This document shows, one piece after another, positions 15,856 through 24,095 of a stretch of 64,000 bases of DNA (positions are counted from its first letter, which is position 1; every line of letters begins with the position of its first letter). A program made the position numbers and the translations under genes. This DNA is from CAZKBP01 sp964551015 (GTDB taxonomy: Bacteria > Bacteroidota > Bacteroidia > Cytophagales > Microscillaceae): assembly GCA_964551015.1 (NCBI GenBank), contig CAZKBP010000028.1:1-64000 (forward strand), written 5' to 3'. The notes beneath the pieces were generated by a model that saw only the letters and a list, made by a program, of their open reading frames with translations, ran no database searches and was not told where the DNA came from.

Positions 15856-16404
15856 TCAGGATAGCAACCTTGTCTTCTCTACCATCCTCGTTACAGAAAC
15901 ATCCTCGTTCATCTGAGAAATATCTTCGAGAAGAAACCAACCAATATTATTAGATTCGGCGTTGATGGTGATTTTTTCCAATTCATCAGCCTCCATCAAA
16001 AAACGTACGTCGTAATGCTCGTGTGCGGGTGTACTTTGGTGCTGGGGTATATCGTGAATGTCTAGGTCAAAAATCGCTTCCGATACAAGCTTTAAACTTC
16101 CTAATCCTGTTTCTTCCTGCGCTTCTCTTAAAGCTGCCTGGGCTAGATTTTCATCGTCTACCTCGATATGTCCACCCGGTTGAAGCCACTGGTTGAGTTT
16201 ACGATGGTGTACTAAAATTACCTTGGATCGGTCTACGTTCACAATCCAAGCCGAACAAGTCAAATGACCACTGATTAAGTTTCTTTGATAATAATTATCG
16301 TGTCCTTCCACCAAAGCAAGACAGCGTTCTTTGTAGCGTGCATCTGTGGTGGTATAGGGCGAATAGGTTTTTAATGTCTCTAGGGTCTGGGTTTGATTCA
16401 TCAT
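15856..16404 (-). CDS. NUDIX hydrolase
   Basis: 182 residues with a NUDIX box at about 97-121: GGHIEVDDE, NLAQAAL, REAQEETGL. The REAQEETG half is canonical. The first half has one more residue between the glycine and the following glutamate than the classical Gx5E. Family members hydrolyse a nucleoside diphosphate linked to another moiety, and the RESxW-like lead (MILVHHRKLNQWLQPGGH type) is typical of broad-range housecleaning or 8-oxo-dGTP-like enzymes. Substrate unknown. The gene is transcribed alone and converges on aspS. Confidence 0.85.
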   Translation of the reverse strand: MMNQTQTLETLKTYSPYTTTDARYKERCLALVEGHDNYYQRNLISGHLTCSAWIVNVDRSKVILVHHRKLNQWLQPGGHIEVDDENLAQAALREAQEETGLGSLKLVSEAIFDLDIHDIPQHQSTPAHEHYDVRFLMEADELEKITINAESNNIGWFLLEDISQMNEDVSVTRMVEKTRLLS

Positions 16405-16649
16405 TTTTCCATTTTAGTGATTGTAAGTAAATTTAAAAACAGGAAGGGAGCCAAGTAAGTTTGGTGTCCTGATTTGCTTCCTCTTCGGACTAATGATCAT
16501 CTCTAAAAGCGTAGATATTTGAGAAGACATACGCTAATTATAGATGCTAATCTAACCTTTTTGCTATTAGTATGTTATATACGTGAGTATGCTTTCATTT
16601 TTTTCAGAATAAAATGAAACATTTTTTAATACAAATAGAATACTAGATT

Positions 16650-16973
16650 ATGATTGCCTATACAGCAGAAATTATTATTGCTACTTTTTTGATTGGTTTA
16701 ATTGGAATGTGTGTCTGTTATCTTCTAAAGGTAGCACCACCCTCTCGCTTGGTAAAGATGAGTCGTCAGATTAAGGATCGGACGGCTCGGAGTGGTTATC
16801 GTGTGGAACATTACGAAGAAAAGAAACCTGAAAATCTATATCAGGCAGAACTAGCGAAGTGGAGAAAAGTACAGAGATGGAGCAGTATTTCCCTGCATAT
16901 CAGCAGATTTATGCTGATTGCTTCTATCATCTCTTTTGTTGTGTTGTTTTTGATGCTTGGACATCCCGTTTAA
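16650..16973 (+). CDS. Small two-helix membrane protein
   Basis: 107 residues with a transmembrane helix at each end (about 5-26 and 86-104) and a basic cytoplasmic-looking loop of 55 residues (RLVKMSRQIKDRTARSG) between them. I do not recognise a family. It is followed closely by an intrinsic terminator, so it is a one-gene unit. There is no obvious partner gene. Confidence 0.6.
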   Translation: MIAYTAEIIIATFLIGLIGMCVCYLLKVAPPSRLVKMSRQIKDRTARSGYRVEHYEEKKPENLYQAELAKWRKVQRWSSISLHISRFMLIASIISFVVLFLMLGHPV

Positions 16974-17003
16974 ACAGATTAGATTTTTTGAGTATCAGTC
17001 CAG

Positions 17004-17036
17004 AAAGACCTTGTACGCCCTGACAGGGTCTTTTTT
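17004..17036 (+). terminator. Rho-independent terminator
   Basis: AGACCTTGT pairs with ACAGGGTCT (one G-U) around a short loop and is followed by six T residues. It ends the small membrane protein gene that stops at 16973. Confidence 0.8.
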
Positions 17037-17080
17037 ATGCCTGTCATTCTTCGTTTTAGAGAACCACCTAGGACGAACCA

Positions 17081-17989
17081 CTAGTTTGACAGTTGCATAG
17101 CAATTTCTGCTGCCAAGCGAGCATTATTAAAAACCAAACGGCGATTTGCTTCTAAGCTCTCACCCCTTGTTAAAGTCTTGATTTTATCCAAAAGAAAAGG
17201 AGTCAATGCTTTACCCTTTATATTTTGCAGGTCTGCCTCCTGCAAAGCAGTTTGAATCACCCCTTCCACCTCCGCTTCTTCCAAAGCATTCTCAACTGGA
17301 ATGGGATTAGCAATGAGCATTCCACCCGAAAAATTTAGTTGACGCTGTGTATTGATCAGATGCGCGATGTCTCTGGGCGTATCCAAACGATAATCAACCT
17401 GAAATCCACTTTTCTGGAAATAAAAAGCAGGAAAATCCTCTGTCTGATAGCCAATTACAGGTACGCCCATCGTTTCTAAATACTCTAAGGTAAGCCCCAA
17501 ATCTAGAATGGCCTTCGCACCCGCACTTACCACAGCCACGGGCGTACGGGCTAATTCTTGTAAATCGGCAGAAATATCCATACTCTGTTCCGCGCCCCGA
17601 TGTACGCCCCCGATGCCTCCCGTGGCAAAAATTGGAATGCCCGCCTGCGCGGCAATGATCATGGTAGCGGCTACGGTGGTGGCTCCGTCTTTTTGTTGTG
17701 CAACTACATAAGGTAAATCCCTGCGACTTATTTTGGCAATTTGCGGGTTTTTTGCCAGATGTAATAATTCACTTTCATTTAAACCAACTTTGAGCCTTCC
17801 TTTCAAAATAGCGATGGTAGCAGGGGTTGCTCCTATTTCTCGAATAATTTTTTCTAAGGTCTGTGCTGTTTCCAAATTTTGAGGATAGGGCATTCCGTGT
17901 GCGATCAAGGTAGATTCTAAAGCTACGACTGGACGTTGGTTTTGTAAAGCTTTTTTTACTTCAGGCGTATAATCCAAGTAGGAGTTCAT
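17081..17989 (-). CDS. psuG: Pseudouridine-5'-phosphate glycosidase
   Basis: A 302-residue PsuG/YeiN-family enzyme that splits (or, in the favoured direction in vitro, joins) ribose 5-phosphate and uracil at the C-C bond of pseudouridine monophosphate. Strong signatures: ALESTLIAHGMPYPQN near the N-terminus, GATTVAATMIIAAQAGI and FATGGIGGVHRGAE in the middle, and the SAGAKAILDLGLTLEYLETMGVPV segment (split: SAGAKAILDLG and LEYLETMGVPV). The length is standard. The kinase partner psuK is not adjacent, which is unusual as the two often neighbour or fuse. The role is likely salvage of pseudouridine from RNA turnover. Confidence 0.93.
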   Translation of the reverse strand: MNSYLDYTPEVKKALQNQRPVVALESTLIAHGMPYPQNLETAQTLEKIIREIGATPATIAILKGRLKVGLNESELLHLAKNPQIAKISRRDLPYVVAQQKDGATTVAATMIIAAQAGIPIFATGGIGGVHRGAEQSMDISADLQELARTPVAVVSAGAKAILDLGLTLEYLETMGVPVIGYQTEDFPAFYFQKSGFQVDYRLDTPRDIAHLINTQRQLNFSGGMLIANPIPVENALEEAEVEGVIQTALQEADLQNIKGKALTPFLLDKIKTLTRGESLEANRRLVFNNARLAAEIAMQLSN

Positions 17990-18435
17990 AAAAGAGGTTT
18001 TCTGGGAGTTTTATCTAAAATAATACAAACACGAGACTTTCGGGAGGTTTTAGCGTAAAATTCTATTCGGGATATATGGCAGTACAAACAAGGCAATTTC
18101 CATCAGAAAAAAGAATTGTAACTAAAAATAGTAAGTCAAAATCGCTCTATATACAAGCAGCTTCTAACAAAGGCTATGAAAAGCATCAGACGCCCGGTGC
18201 CAGAATGGTACACTAGCAAAGAAAAAACCAAGCCTCACAAAGGAAACCCGCCTACTAGCACAAAACGCGAATCTTTTGGGCATATTTGACCGTTTTGTTG
18301 ATAAAAGCTTAACAGTAAATTAATAACAGCCGAAAATATTACAAGTCCAAATTATAGACAATTACTCAATTTTGAAGGTTCCATCAAATTACCCTATGCC
18401 ATAAAACTATCTCAACTAATACAACCGATTGCACT
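17990..18435. other. 446-bp gene-poor stretch
   Basis: The segment is AT-rich near both ends. The only readable frame of note is a 37-codon one at 18176-18289, treated in the findings. No convincing promoter consensus, terminator or RNA structure was seen by eye, apart from general A-tract character near 18120-18160. Confidence 0.45.
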
Positions 18436-18801
18436 ATGAGTATGATTCAAAATAACCTATGGAGCCAGCAGGTATCGTCTGATTACAGATCAATTGCTAG
18501 TATGATCGAGATGATCTGTGAGAATAACGGATTAATCGATCAGATTCTTGAAGAAAAAAAAGATGCCAACATTCATGCCCCCGCAATGGTGCAAATTTTA
18601 AAGGAGTTGCGTGTCAATAATTTAGGATACGAATCAAAGTTAGCGGCTTGGGGACGAGAATTAATACAAATAAATGATAAACAAGACCATCCTTCCAGCA
18701 AAAGGAAAGAAAGTATTTATAAAAGGGTAGCGCAAGTAAATGACTACTTGATAAAGCAAAAGCGCCAGCTTGCATTAGCGAAGTCTGCCATCAGTGTTTG
18801 A
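18436..18801 (+). CDS. Small helical hypothetical protein
   Basis: 121 residues, predicted almost entirely helical, with charged surfaces (LIDQILEEKKDANIHAPAMVQILKEL in its centre, written here in two parts: LIDQILEEKKD and HAPAMVQILKEL). No signal peptide, membrane helix or cysteine motif. I do not recognise a family. It reads like a cytosolic helical-bundle protein. The gene stands alone between psuG and a small PH-like gene, and the next gene is convergent. Confidence 0.5.
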   Translation: MSMIQNNLWSQQVSSDYRSIASMIEMICENNGLIDQILEEKKDANIHAPAMVQILKELRVNNLGYESKLAAWGRELIQINDKQDHPSSKRKESIYKRVAQVNDYLIKQKRQLALAKSAISV

Positions 18802-18872
18802 TTTTTTCAATTTGTGTCTGGTTAAGTGAGAAGGTGTATCCCGTCTGGGATGCACTTTTCTTTTCGAGAGGC

Positions 18873-19175
18873 TCAGGTAGAAGCAAATTGATGTACGATT
18901 TGTAAAATGCCTTGCGCCAACGCGGGATCAAATTGCAAGCGCAGTTCTTCTTTGCCGGGCATACTTCTGAGTACGTTTTCCTGTCCTTTCACCTTGAAGC
19001 CCAGATGATGACGATTCGTATGAATTTCTACTTTGGTTTTTTCTTGATCTACTCGCACCGACTGGATGTCTTCCCAAGAAATAGCGTAGGTTTTATCAAG
19101 TAAATATTTCAAGCGATTAGAAGCTCCAATAATTTGGCGGATTTTTTCTGGTTGATCGAAGTAATTATCAGTCAT
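18873..19175 (-). CDS. Small hypothetical protein, possibly PH-like
   Basis: 100 residues. The stretch from about 33 to 70 alternates short strands (SVRVDQEKTKVEIHTNRHHL, then GFKVKGQENVLRSMP), as in PH-like or SHOCT-associated domains, and ends with a C-terminal helix (ALAQGILQIVHQF). No signal peptide. Family not recognised, so only a fold guess is possible. The gene is single and converges on 18436-18801, with 71 bp between the stops. Confidence 0.5.
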   Translation of the reverse strand: MTDNYFDQPEKIRQIIGASNRLKYLLDKTYAISWEDIQSVRVDQEKTKVEIHTNRHHLGFKVKGQENVLRSMPGKEELRLQFDPALAQGILQIVHQFAST

Positions 19176-19243
19176 TTTGTTTAATTTTATATCACTATAT
19201 CAACAGTCCATTAGAATATTCCAATTTATAACATTTTCTACAA

Positions 19244-19477
19244 ATGGCAAAATGGATCAGCTTTAGCAGAAAAATTTTATGCGGATTATGGCTCGGCTCG
19301 ATGTGGATCGGGATACCAGCCTGTGGAGGTAATGATCAGCCTTGCCAGACCAAACATTGTCGAGATTTTAAAACCCAAAAGGCCGCCCAAGCAGCTTATG
19401 AAAGTGACCCAGATTGTTACGCGGACTTGGATCGAGACCACGACGGTATTGCTTGTGAAGACCTTCCCTCAGATTAA
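19244..19477 (+). CDS. Lipoprotein with an Excalibur calcium-binding domain
   Basis: 77 residues: a signal peptide with lipobox IPAC (C27), then an Excalibur domain. The domain has CRDFKTQKAAQAAYESDP and the calcium loop D61-x-D63-x-D65-x-D67-G68, ending in C71-E72. Three cysteines (C39, C58, C71) match the family pattern. Excalibur modules occur at the ends of secreted nucleases and surface proteins and bind Ca2+. Here the domain forms essentially the whole mature protein, which is small but known for the family. Single gene. Confidence 0.85.
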   Translation: MAKWISFSRKILCGLWLGSMWIGIPACGGNDQPCQTKHCRDFKTQKAAQAAYESDPDCYADLDRDHDGIACEDLPSD

Positions 19478-19523
19478 TTTACCTGCACGAGTGTAAAAAA
19501 AACGGTGTTTTATTTATTAGCAA

Positions 19524-19555
19524 ATGCTTCAAATTTTAACTATTTTTGAAGCATG
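19524..19555 (+). promoter_or_regulatory. Hairpin sequestering the start codon of the radical SAM gene
   Basis: ATGCTTCAAA (19524-19533) pairs perfectly with TTTGAAGCAT (19545-19554) around an 11-nt loop. The second arm includes the first two bases of the ATG at 19553-19555. The loop holds TATTTTTG-like sequence (19541-19548 overlaps the arm), which could also be a promoter box for a leaderless message. Either use would be regulatory. Confidence 0.5.
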
Positions 19556-20608
19556 GAAGAAACCTATTGGAAAGGAAGGGGTGCCCAAATCAATCCACCC
19601 AATCCTTTTAGTAAGAACGAGTACACCCAAGCACATACCGAAGGAGTAGACGAAGCTTGGCTTACTTCTGCCCCAGAAACACGCTTGTACTTCGAACAGC
19701 CCAAGAAAATCATTAGCCAAAACAATAGCCCCGACCTACCCTGGCACGCCTCGGTCAATCCTTATCAGGGCTGCGAACACGGCTGTGTTTATTGCTATGC
19801 CCGAAATGCACACGAATACTGGGGCTTTAGCGCGGGCTTGGATTTTGAACATAAGCTCATTGTCAAGAAAAATGCCCCCCAATTACTAGAAAAGCAGTTC
19901 TTGCAAAAAAACTGGAAGCCTCAGACGATCATGCTTTCAGGAAATACCGATTGTTACCAACCTATTGAGAAAGATCTTAAAATCACGCGTGAACTGCTGA
20001 AAATATTTGCCAAATACCGCAATCCAGTCAGCATTTATACCAAAAACAGTCTCATTCTCAGAGATGTAGATATTTTGCAAGATCTGGCCAAAGATCAACT
20101 CTTACACGTTTATATGACCATTACCACTCTGGATGAAAAGCTTCGTCGTGCCCTTGAGCCTCGTACCACCACGGCCCTCAAAAAATTAGAAACGATCGAG
20201 CAGTTGGCCGAGGCTAAGATTCCGGTCGGGGTGATGGTAGCTCCACTGATTCCTGGCTTAAACCACCAGGAAGCCATGCCGATCATTCGGGAAGCGGCTC
20301 AGCGAGGAGCTTGCGAGGCTAAATACACGGTCGTGCGCCTGAACGGATCGATTGCTGACATTTTCAAGGATTGGCTGGAAAAAAACTTTCCCGATCGCAG
20401 CCAGAAAGTCTGGAAGCAAATCCAATCTTTGCACGGAGGCGAAGTAAATGACCAGCAATGGGGGCGCAGAATGGTGGGGCAAGGCGTACTGGCCGATAGC
20501 ATGGCACAGATGGTGCAAGTAGCTAAGAATAAATATCTTTCGGGCAAAAGTATGCCCGCCTATGATTTTAGTAAGTTTAGGCGGGGAGGAAACTTGAGTT
20601 TGTTTTGA
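19553..20608 (+). CDS. PA0069/SplB-family radical SAM protein
   Basis: 351 residues. The [4Fe-4S] radical SAM motif is C-E-H-G-C-V-Y-C (CxxxCxxC) inside NPYQGCEHGCVYCYARNAHEY, placed at about residues 74-81. The N-terminal phrase KGRGAQINPPNPF is diagnostic of the PA0069 subfamily of Rv2578c/SplB-like proteins. Conserved later blocks include SGNTDCYQPIEKDL and EPRTTTALKKLETIEQL. The reaction is unknown. Homology to spore photoproduct lyase suggests a role in nucleic acid repair or modification, but this is not shown. The start at 19553 is the family-typical one, even though it lies in a hairpin. Confidence 0.88.
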   Translation: MEETYWKGRGAQINPPNPFSKNEYTQAHTEGVDEAWLTSAPETRLYFEQPKKIISQNNSPDLPWHASVNPYQGCEHGCVYCYARNAHEYWGFSAGLDFEHKLIVKKNAPQLLEKQFLQKNWKPQTIMLSGNTDCYQPIEKDLKITRELLKIFAKYRNPVSIYTKNSLILRDVDILQDLAKDQLLHVYMTITTLDEKLRRALEPRTTTALKKLETIEQLAEAKIPVGVMVAPLIPGLNHQEAMPIIREAAQRGACEAKYTVVRLNGSIADIFKDWLEKNFPDRSQKVWKQIQSLHGGEVNDQQWGRRMVGQGVLADSMAQMVQVAKNKYLSGKSMPAYDFSKFRRGGNLSLF

Positions 20609-20636
20609 AAAGCGCTTTTGATTGCTAGCCTTGATA

Positions 20637-21278
20637 CTAGTTGCTTAAATTTTTCATTTTCAATAGATAAGCAACCACATAAACAGCAGCCTTCAACAGA
20701 ACCAATATGTAAAGAATGGCCGTAACCTGAATAGAAAATTGTAACATTCCCCAGGCCAAGAACCATAGAAAATAGAGAAGGCCAAAGTCCAATAAAGAAC
20801 CAAAAATGAGCCATAGTTTGGCCTGAAGAGTTTCATCTGATTGGGAAAAATACTGAAGGTTTCTACGAAAATAGAAAACCCGAAGCAAGAAATTAATCAA
20901 ATAAGCCACCCAAAAGGAAGAATTATCAAACACACTCAAGGTGACCCGAGCGGTGCTTATATTTTCGCCCGTGAGCACCCTAAACTCCTGAGCCAAGTGG
21001 TGGTGAATGCTGGATAAAAACAAATAACTCAACGGTATGTAGTAAAGCCCAAAACCTAAAATAAACCAGAGCAGAAAACGAGCATTTGCCCATAAACCCA
21101 CCTCCCCCGCGTGGTACAATCTCAGGAAATAAATATAGGCATCAATCGCTATTTCAAATATGTAAAAGGTCGCCAACTCGGCTATCCCCCAATCAAAGAA
21201 AAGCAAACCCACCATCGGCAAGAGGTGATATATCAACAGTAAAGGAATCGGAAGACGAGCAGGATGGTCTGCGATCAT
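20637..21278 (-). CDS. Multi-pass membrane protein (DUF6498-like)
   Basis: 213 residues with about five hydrophobic helices, an N-terminal LIYHLLPMVGLLFFDWGIAEL block and an HHH/aromatic-rich central loop (SSIHHHLAQEF). These features look like the DUF6498 family of uncharacterised bacterial membrane proteins; I am not certain. No signal peptide or known catalytic motif. It is convergent with the radical SAM gene and just upstream of the zinc-ribbon/paired-membrane cluster, but starts on its own. Confidence 0.55.
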   Translation of the reverse strand: MIADHPARLPIPLLLIYHLLPMVGLLFFDWGIAELATFYIFEIAIDAYIYFLRLYHAGEVGLWANARFLLWFILGFGLYYIPLSYLFLSSIHHHLAQEFRVLTGENISTARVTLSVFDNSSFWVAYLINFLLRVFYFRRNLQYFSQSDETLQAKLWLIFGSLLDFGLLYFLWFLAWGMLQFSIQVTAILYILVLLKAAVYVVAYLLKMKNLSN

Positions 21279-21348
21279 ACATTAGTCAAGCTAGAAGCAC
21301 ACAAAAAGTGGCAAATGGAATTATCTCTGAGACTAATGTACAAACTAT

Positions 21349-21795
21349 TTAACTATCAAAAAAGCTTCCACTACCTGAGCCGTCATCCCAAGAACCCGTG
21401 GCTCCAGCTCCTCCAAACTCTCCGCCACCAAATTCATTGCCACCATCAAAACTGCCATAATCTTGGCTGTCAAAGGGTTGATAGCTTTCTCGAGTATAAA
21501 AACTATTGCGCATATGATAGTACCAAATGGCGGTTTCTAGATCATCGTCCGTGTCGTCATAGTACCAATTCTCGAGCTCACGATCTATTAGTTCGGGGGC
21601 GGGATTGGGCTGCTGCTGCTTGGCGTAGACTTCTCTACAGACCATTTGGCCGTCTATTTCCATGGCGCAATCTTCACAGATATTGCGTCCGCTGAGGCTA
21701 CATTTAGCAATGGCCGTTTTTTGGCATTTACGTAGTACAAAAAACCCCCTTTTGCATTGACCCTTGGGGGAAGAAGAGCTAGGGTTTTGTTCCAT
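21349..21795 (-). CDS. B-box/zinc-ribbon-like protein with a glycine-rich tail
   Basis: 148 residues. Residues 14-53 contain two Cys pairs (CKRG..., CQKTAIAKCS and ICEDCAMEIDGQMVC), a pattern like a small B-box or zinc ribbon. The final 50 residues are Gly/Phe/Ser/Asp-rich (FGGGEFGGAGATGSW), ending in SFFDS, similar to tails of peroxisomal or secreted low-complexity proteins. No membrane helix. It lies 39 bp downstream of the membrane protein at 21835-22947 on the same strand, so it may be co-transcribed with it. Function not known. Confidence 0.6.
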   Translation of the reverse strand: MEQNPSSSSPKGQCKRGFFVLRKCQKTAIAKCSLSGRNICEDCAMEIDGQMVCREVYAKQQQPNPAPELIDRELENWYYDDTDDDLETAIWYYHMRNSFYTRESYQPFDSQDYGSFDGGNEFGGGEFGGAGATGSWDDGSGSGSFFDS

Positions 21796-21834
21796 AATTA
21801 AATACTTGGTAAGAGAAAGCGTATTTTAAAAATC

Positions 21835-22947
21835 TCAATGCCTGCTCTCGGCGAGGTCGGCTTTTTCGTAAGCAGCCACCACCAAGTTGAGCAAGTAATT
21901 GATACTGATTGCTTCTTTAATATTTTTGGATTTGTGTTTTCCGTGAATTTTCAAAACTTCGCGCTTGTCCGAAGATTTGTGTTTCATTTTAACTCCGTCT
22001 GCATCACGATTCAATGGAATGGGGTCAGAAACTTGATATCGCTTGTGTGGCAGTGCCAGATAGACACTGGTTTCGGTGAGAATTTTATACTTGGTTTTGG
22101 TTTTGATCTTGGTCTTGCCACTACTACCTCGTTTTTTGCGGGTAATTTTACGGCGAAGCACTTGGTCCGTGACATTAATTTTCAGACGAGAGCCGTCGTA
22201 GAGTTGTGTCTCCAAGTCCAACCAAGGAAAATGATGCTCTGTGGTGATAATTCTAGGGTATTTTTTAGCAAAAACCCCCACGAAAATACGGATAAAGATG
22301 CTGAAAAAAAACGTGAACAGGCCGATGATGATCCAGCCTTCCTCATTGTTGGTGAGTCCCCAAACGACCAGCGCGATGGGCACCAAAAAAATAAAGTTAG
22401 CAATCCAGCCAAATTTAGAAGGCTTATAATTTCGTTCTTCACTTATCTGATTGTCTTTACGGTCTTTGCGGCGCAAATCTATACTCATTTGGACTAAAGC
22501 CGTTTCTCTGCTCTCTTCTTTAATGATCGCCAAGAGAGGCACGATAAACTGGCGCAAGTAATTGGGAATATCCACGCTTTTCAGGAAGATATACATCACC
22601 AAGCTGTAAATTCCATAAAGGACACTCAGCGTAAGTAATCCGAAATAAAAATAAATCAAAGGAAGCAACTCAGTAGAAATTACCCAAAACGCTCCAAAAC
22701 CGCCTAAAAAAAGCGGTACAATTACAAAAATGGCCGCGTTATTGCCCAGAGTAGGGCGCACCGAATCAGCGTAAGTGTCAAACTCAGCCTTTTTGCGTAA
22801 TAAAATCAGCCAAACTTCTGCCGTATAACTGGCTCGGGCTTGTCCTTTTTTGAGGATTTGCTTCTGTTCTTTATCGAGAGAAGAATAAATTTGCAGGGCT
22901 TTGCGGAGGCGAGCAAATTTTCCACTTTTTTGAATATCTGTTTGCAT
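21835..22947 (-). CDS. Membrane protein with cytosolic domains, paralog A
   Basis: 370 residues: an N-terminal helical segment, two close membrane helices (about 78-120), a middle loop, two more helices (about 193-235) and a Lys/Arg-rich C-terminal domain (RRKITRKKRGSSGKTKIKTK written in one run of 20). Compare with the gene at 23070-24023: both have an N-terminal helix pair, a segment (VPLLAIIKEESRE here, VPILAALQEDMLP there), a DGSRLKINV-like strand and a basic K/T-rich loop. They look like diverged duplicates. No known family. Confidence 0.6.
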   Translation of the reverse strand: MQTDIQKSGKFARLRKALQIYSSLDKEQKQILKKGQARASYTAEVWLILLRKKAEFDTYADSVRPTLGNNAAIFVIVPLFLGGFGAFWVISTELLPLIYFYFGLLTLSVLYGIYSLVMYIFLKSVDIPNYLRQFIVPLLAIIKEESRETALVQMSIDLRRKDRKDNQISEERNYKPSKFGWIANFIFLVPIALVVWGLTNNEEGWIIIGLFTFFFSIFIRIFVGVFAKKYPRIITTEHHFPWLDLETQLYDGSRLKINVTDQVLRRKITRKKRGSSGKTKIKTKTKYKILTETSVYLALPHKRYQVSDPIPLNRDADGVKMKHKSSDKREVLKIHGKHKSKNIKEAISINYLLNLVVAAYEKADLAESRH

Positions 22948-23069
22948 AAGTTGCCTGTCTGGAGTCTGCCTAAATTTAAGGAATAAATAAGAACTGGTAT
23001 TATTTCTACGGTTTTTCCAGCAATTAAGGTGCTAATTACGGAAAATGCTTAACAGGAAAGGCTCTTTCT

Positions 23070-24023
23070 TTACAAGGGGCGGACCTGTTGGTACATAAAT
23101 CCGATACTTTCTAATGTATTTCTGGTTTGTTCCCGCGCATTTTCGTCTAATTTCCTCTCTAAATCTTTGTATACTCTGCTAAAATTTCCCTTGTATGCAT
23201 TTTTAGTAGCGTAGAGAGCTTGTGATTTTTTTATCTGAAAAGTATGTCTTTTGTTGTTCTCCTTGTATTTCAAGGTGGCAGGAATATTTTCAGCCTGGGC
23301 GAGTTGGTAATTTTTCTTGCTGAAGCTCATTTTTATTTGATGAACCAACTTGACTTTGAGCTTGATTTTATTGCCTTTGGGTTTGTAGCGGGTTCTCTGT
23401 CTGATGAGTAGATAGCTCTCCAGATTGAGATAGCTTTCGTCTATCAAAACCGCATTAAATTCCAAGCAATTAAAGATGTACCAATTTTCGTTGCTTCTGG
23501 TTTCACGGTGAGGAAGCTCAATGTAACTTTTTTGCTTGGCGATCTGACCCAAATCAGCCTTCAAATCAATAACTTGCTCGGGAAGCATATCTTCTTGCAA
23601 GGCGGCCAGAATAGGCACCATTATTTTGTAAACGCGATCGGGAATGCTTGAAGAACGGAGTTCGTTGGCAAAACTATCCCGAAACAAAAACCACACTCCA
23701 ATAGGAAGCACCAGCAGCAGCACCGTGAAGTAAGCCGGCATGGTCAGGAAGAAGCCCGAGGCAAAAAATAAAATGAAGAGAAGAACCACGTAAACGATCG
23801 TGCCCACGATCAAGTTGTTGGTATAATCTGGTTTGTTATGCAGATACTGATCAACTGCTTTTTTGTATTCAAGTAGCTGGGAGAGGATTTTTTTCCACTC
23901 CGCCGAGGTGTATTCGCCAGCTAATTGCTTTGAGGTCAATAAGTTAGGTAATTGACTTTGCAGTTGTTTTTGATTGGCTAAGATTTGCTGTTTGAGGTCG
24001 GCTTTTTGGGGTGCTTGCTTCAT
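23070..24023 (-). CDS. Membrane protein with cytosolic domains, paralog B
   Basis: 317 residues with an N-terminal Gln/Lys-rich coil (1-50), two transmembrane helices (about 70-115) and a large soluble C-terminal domain containing EFNAVLIDESYLNLESYLLI and a basic strand (KGNKIKLKVKLVHQIKMSF). It shares this layout with the next gene downstream (21835-22947), separated by 122 bp on the same strand. This suggests tandem duplication and probable co-transcription with the zinc-ribbon gene. Function unknown. Confidence 0.6.
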   Translation of the reverse strand: MKQAPQKADLKQQILANQKQLQSQLPNLLTSKQLAGEYTSAEWKKILSQLLEYKKAVDQYLHNKPDYTNNLIVGTIVYVVLLFILFFASGFFLTMPAYFTVLLLVLPIGVWFLFRDSFANELRSSSIPDRVYKIMVPILAALQEDMLPEQVIDLKADLGQIAKQKSYIELPHRETRSNENWYIFNCLEFNAVLIDESYLNLESYLLIRQRTRYKPKGNKIKLKVKLVHQIKMSFSKKNYQLAQAENIPATLKYKENNKRHTFQIKKSQALYATKNAYKGNFSRVYKDLERKLDENAREQTRNTLESIGFMYQQVRPL

Positions 24024-24095
24024 AGATCATTTGGTTTTGCTAATCTTGACCAAATTTAATGAGAAAATTACGGAGCTCTTGGCGATTTGCCAGAT

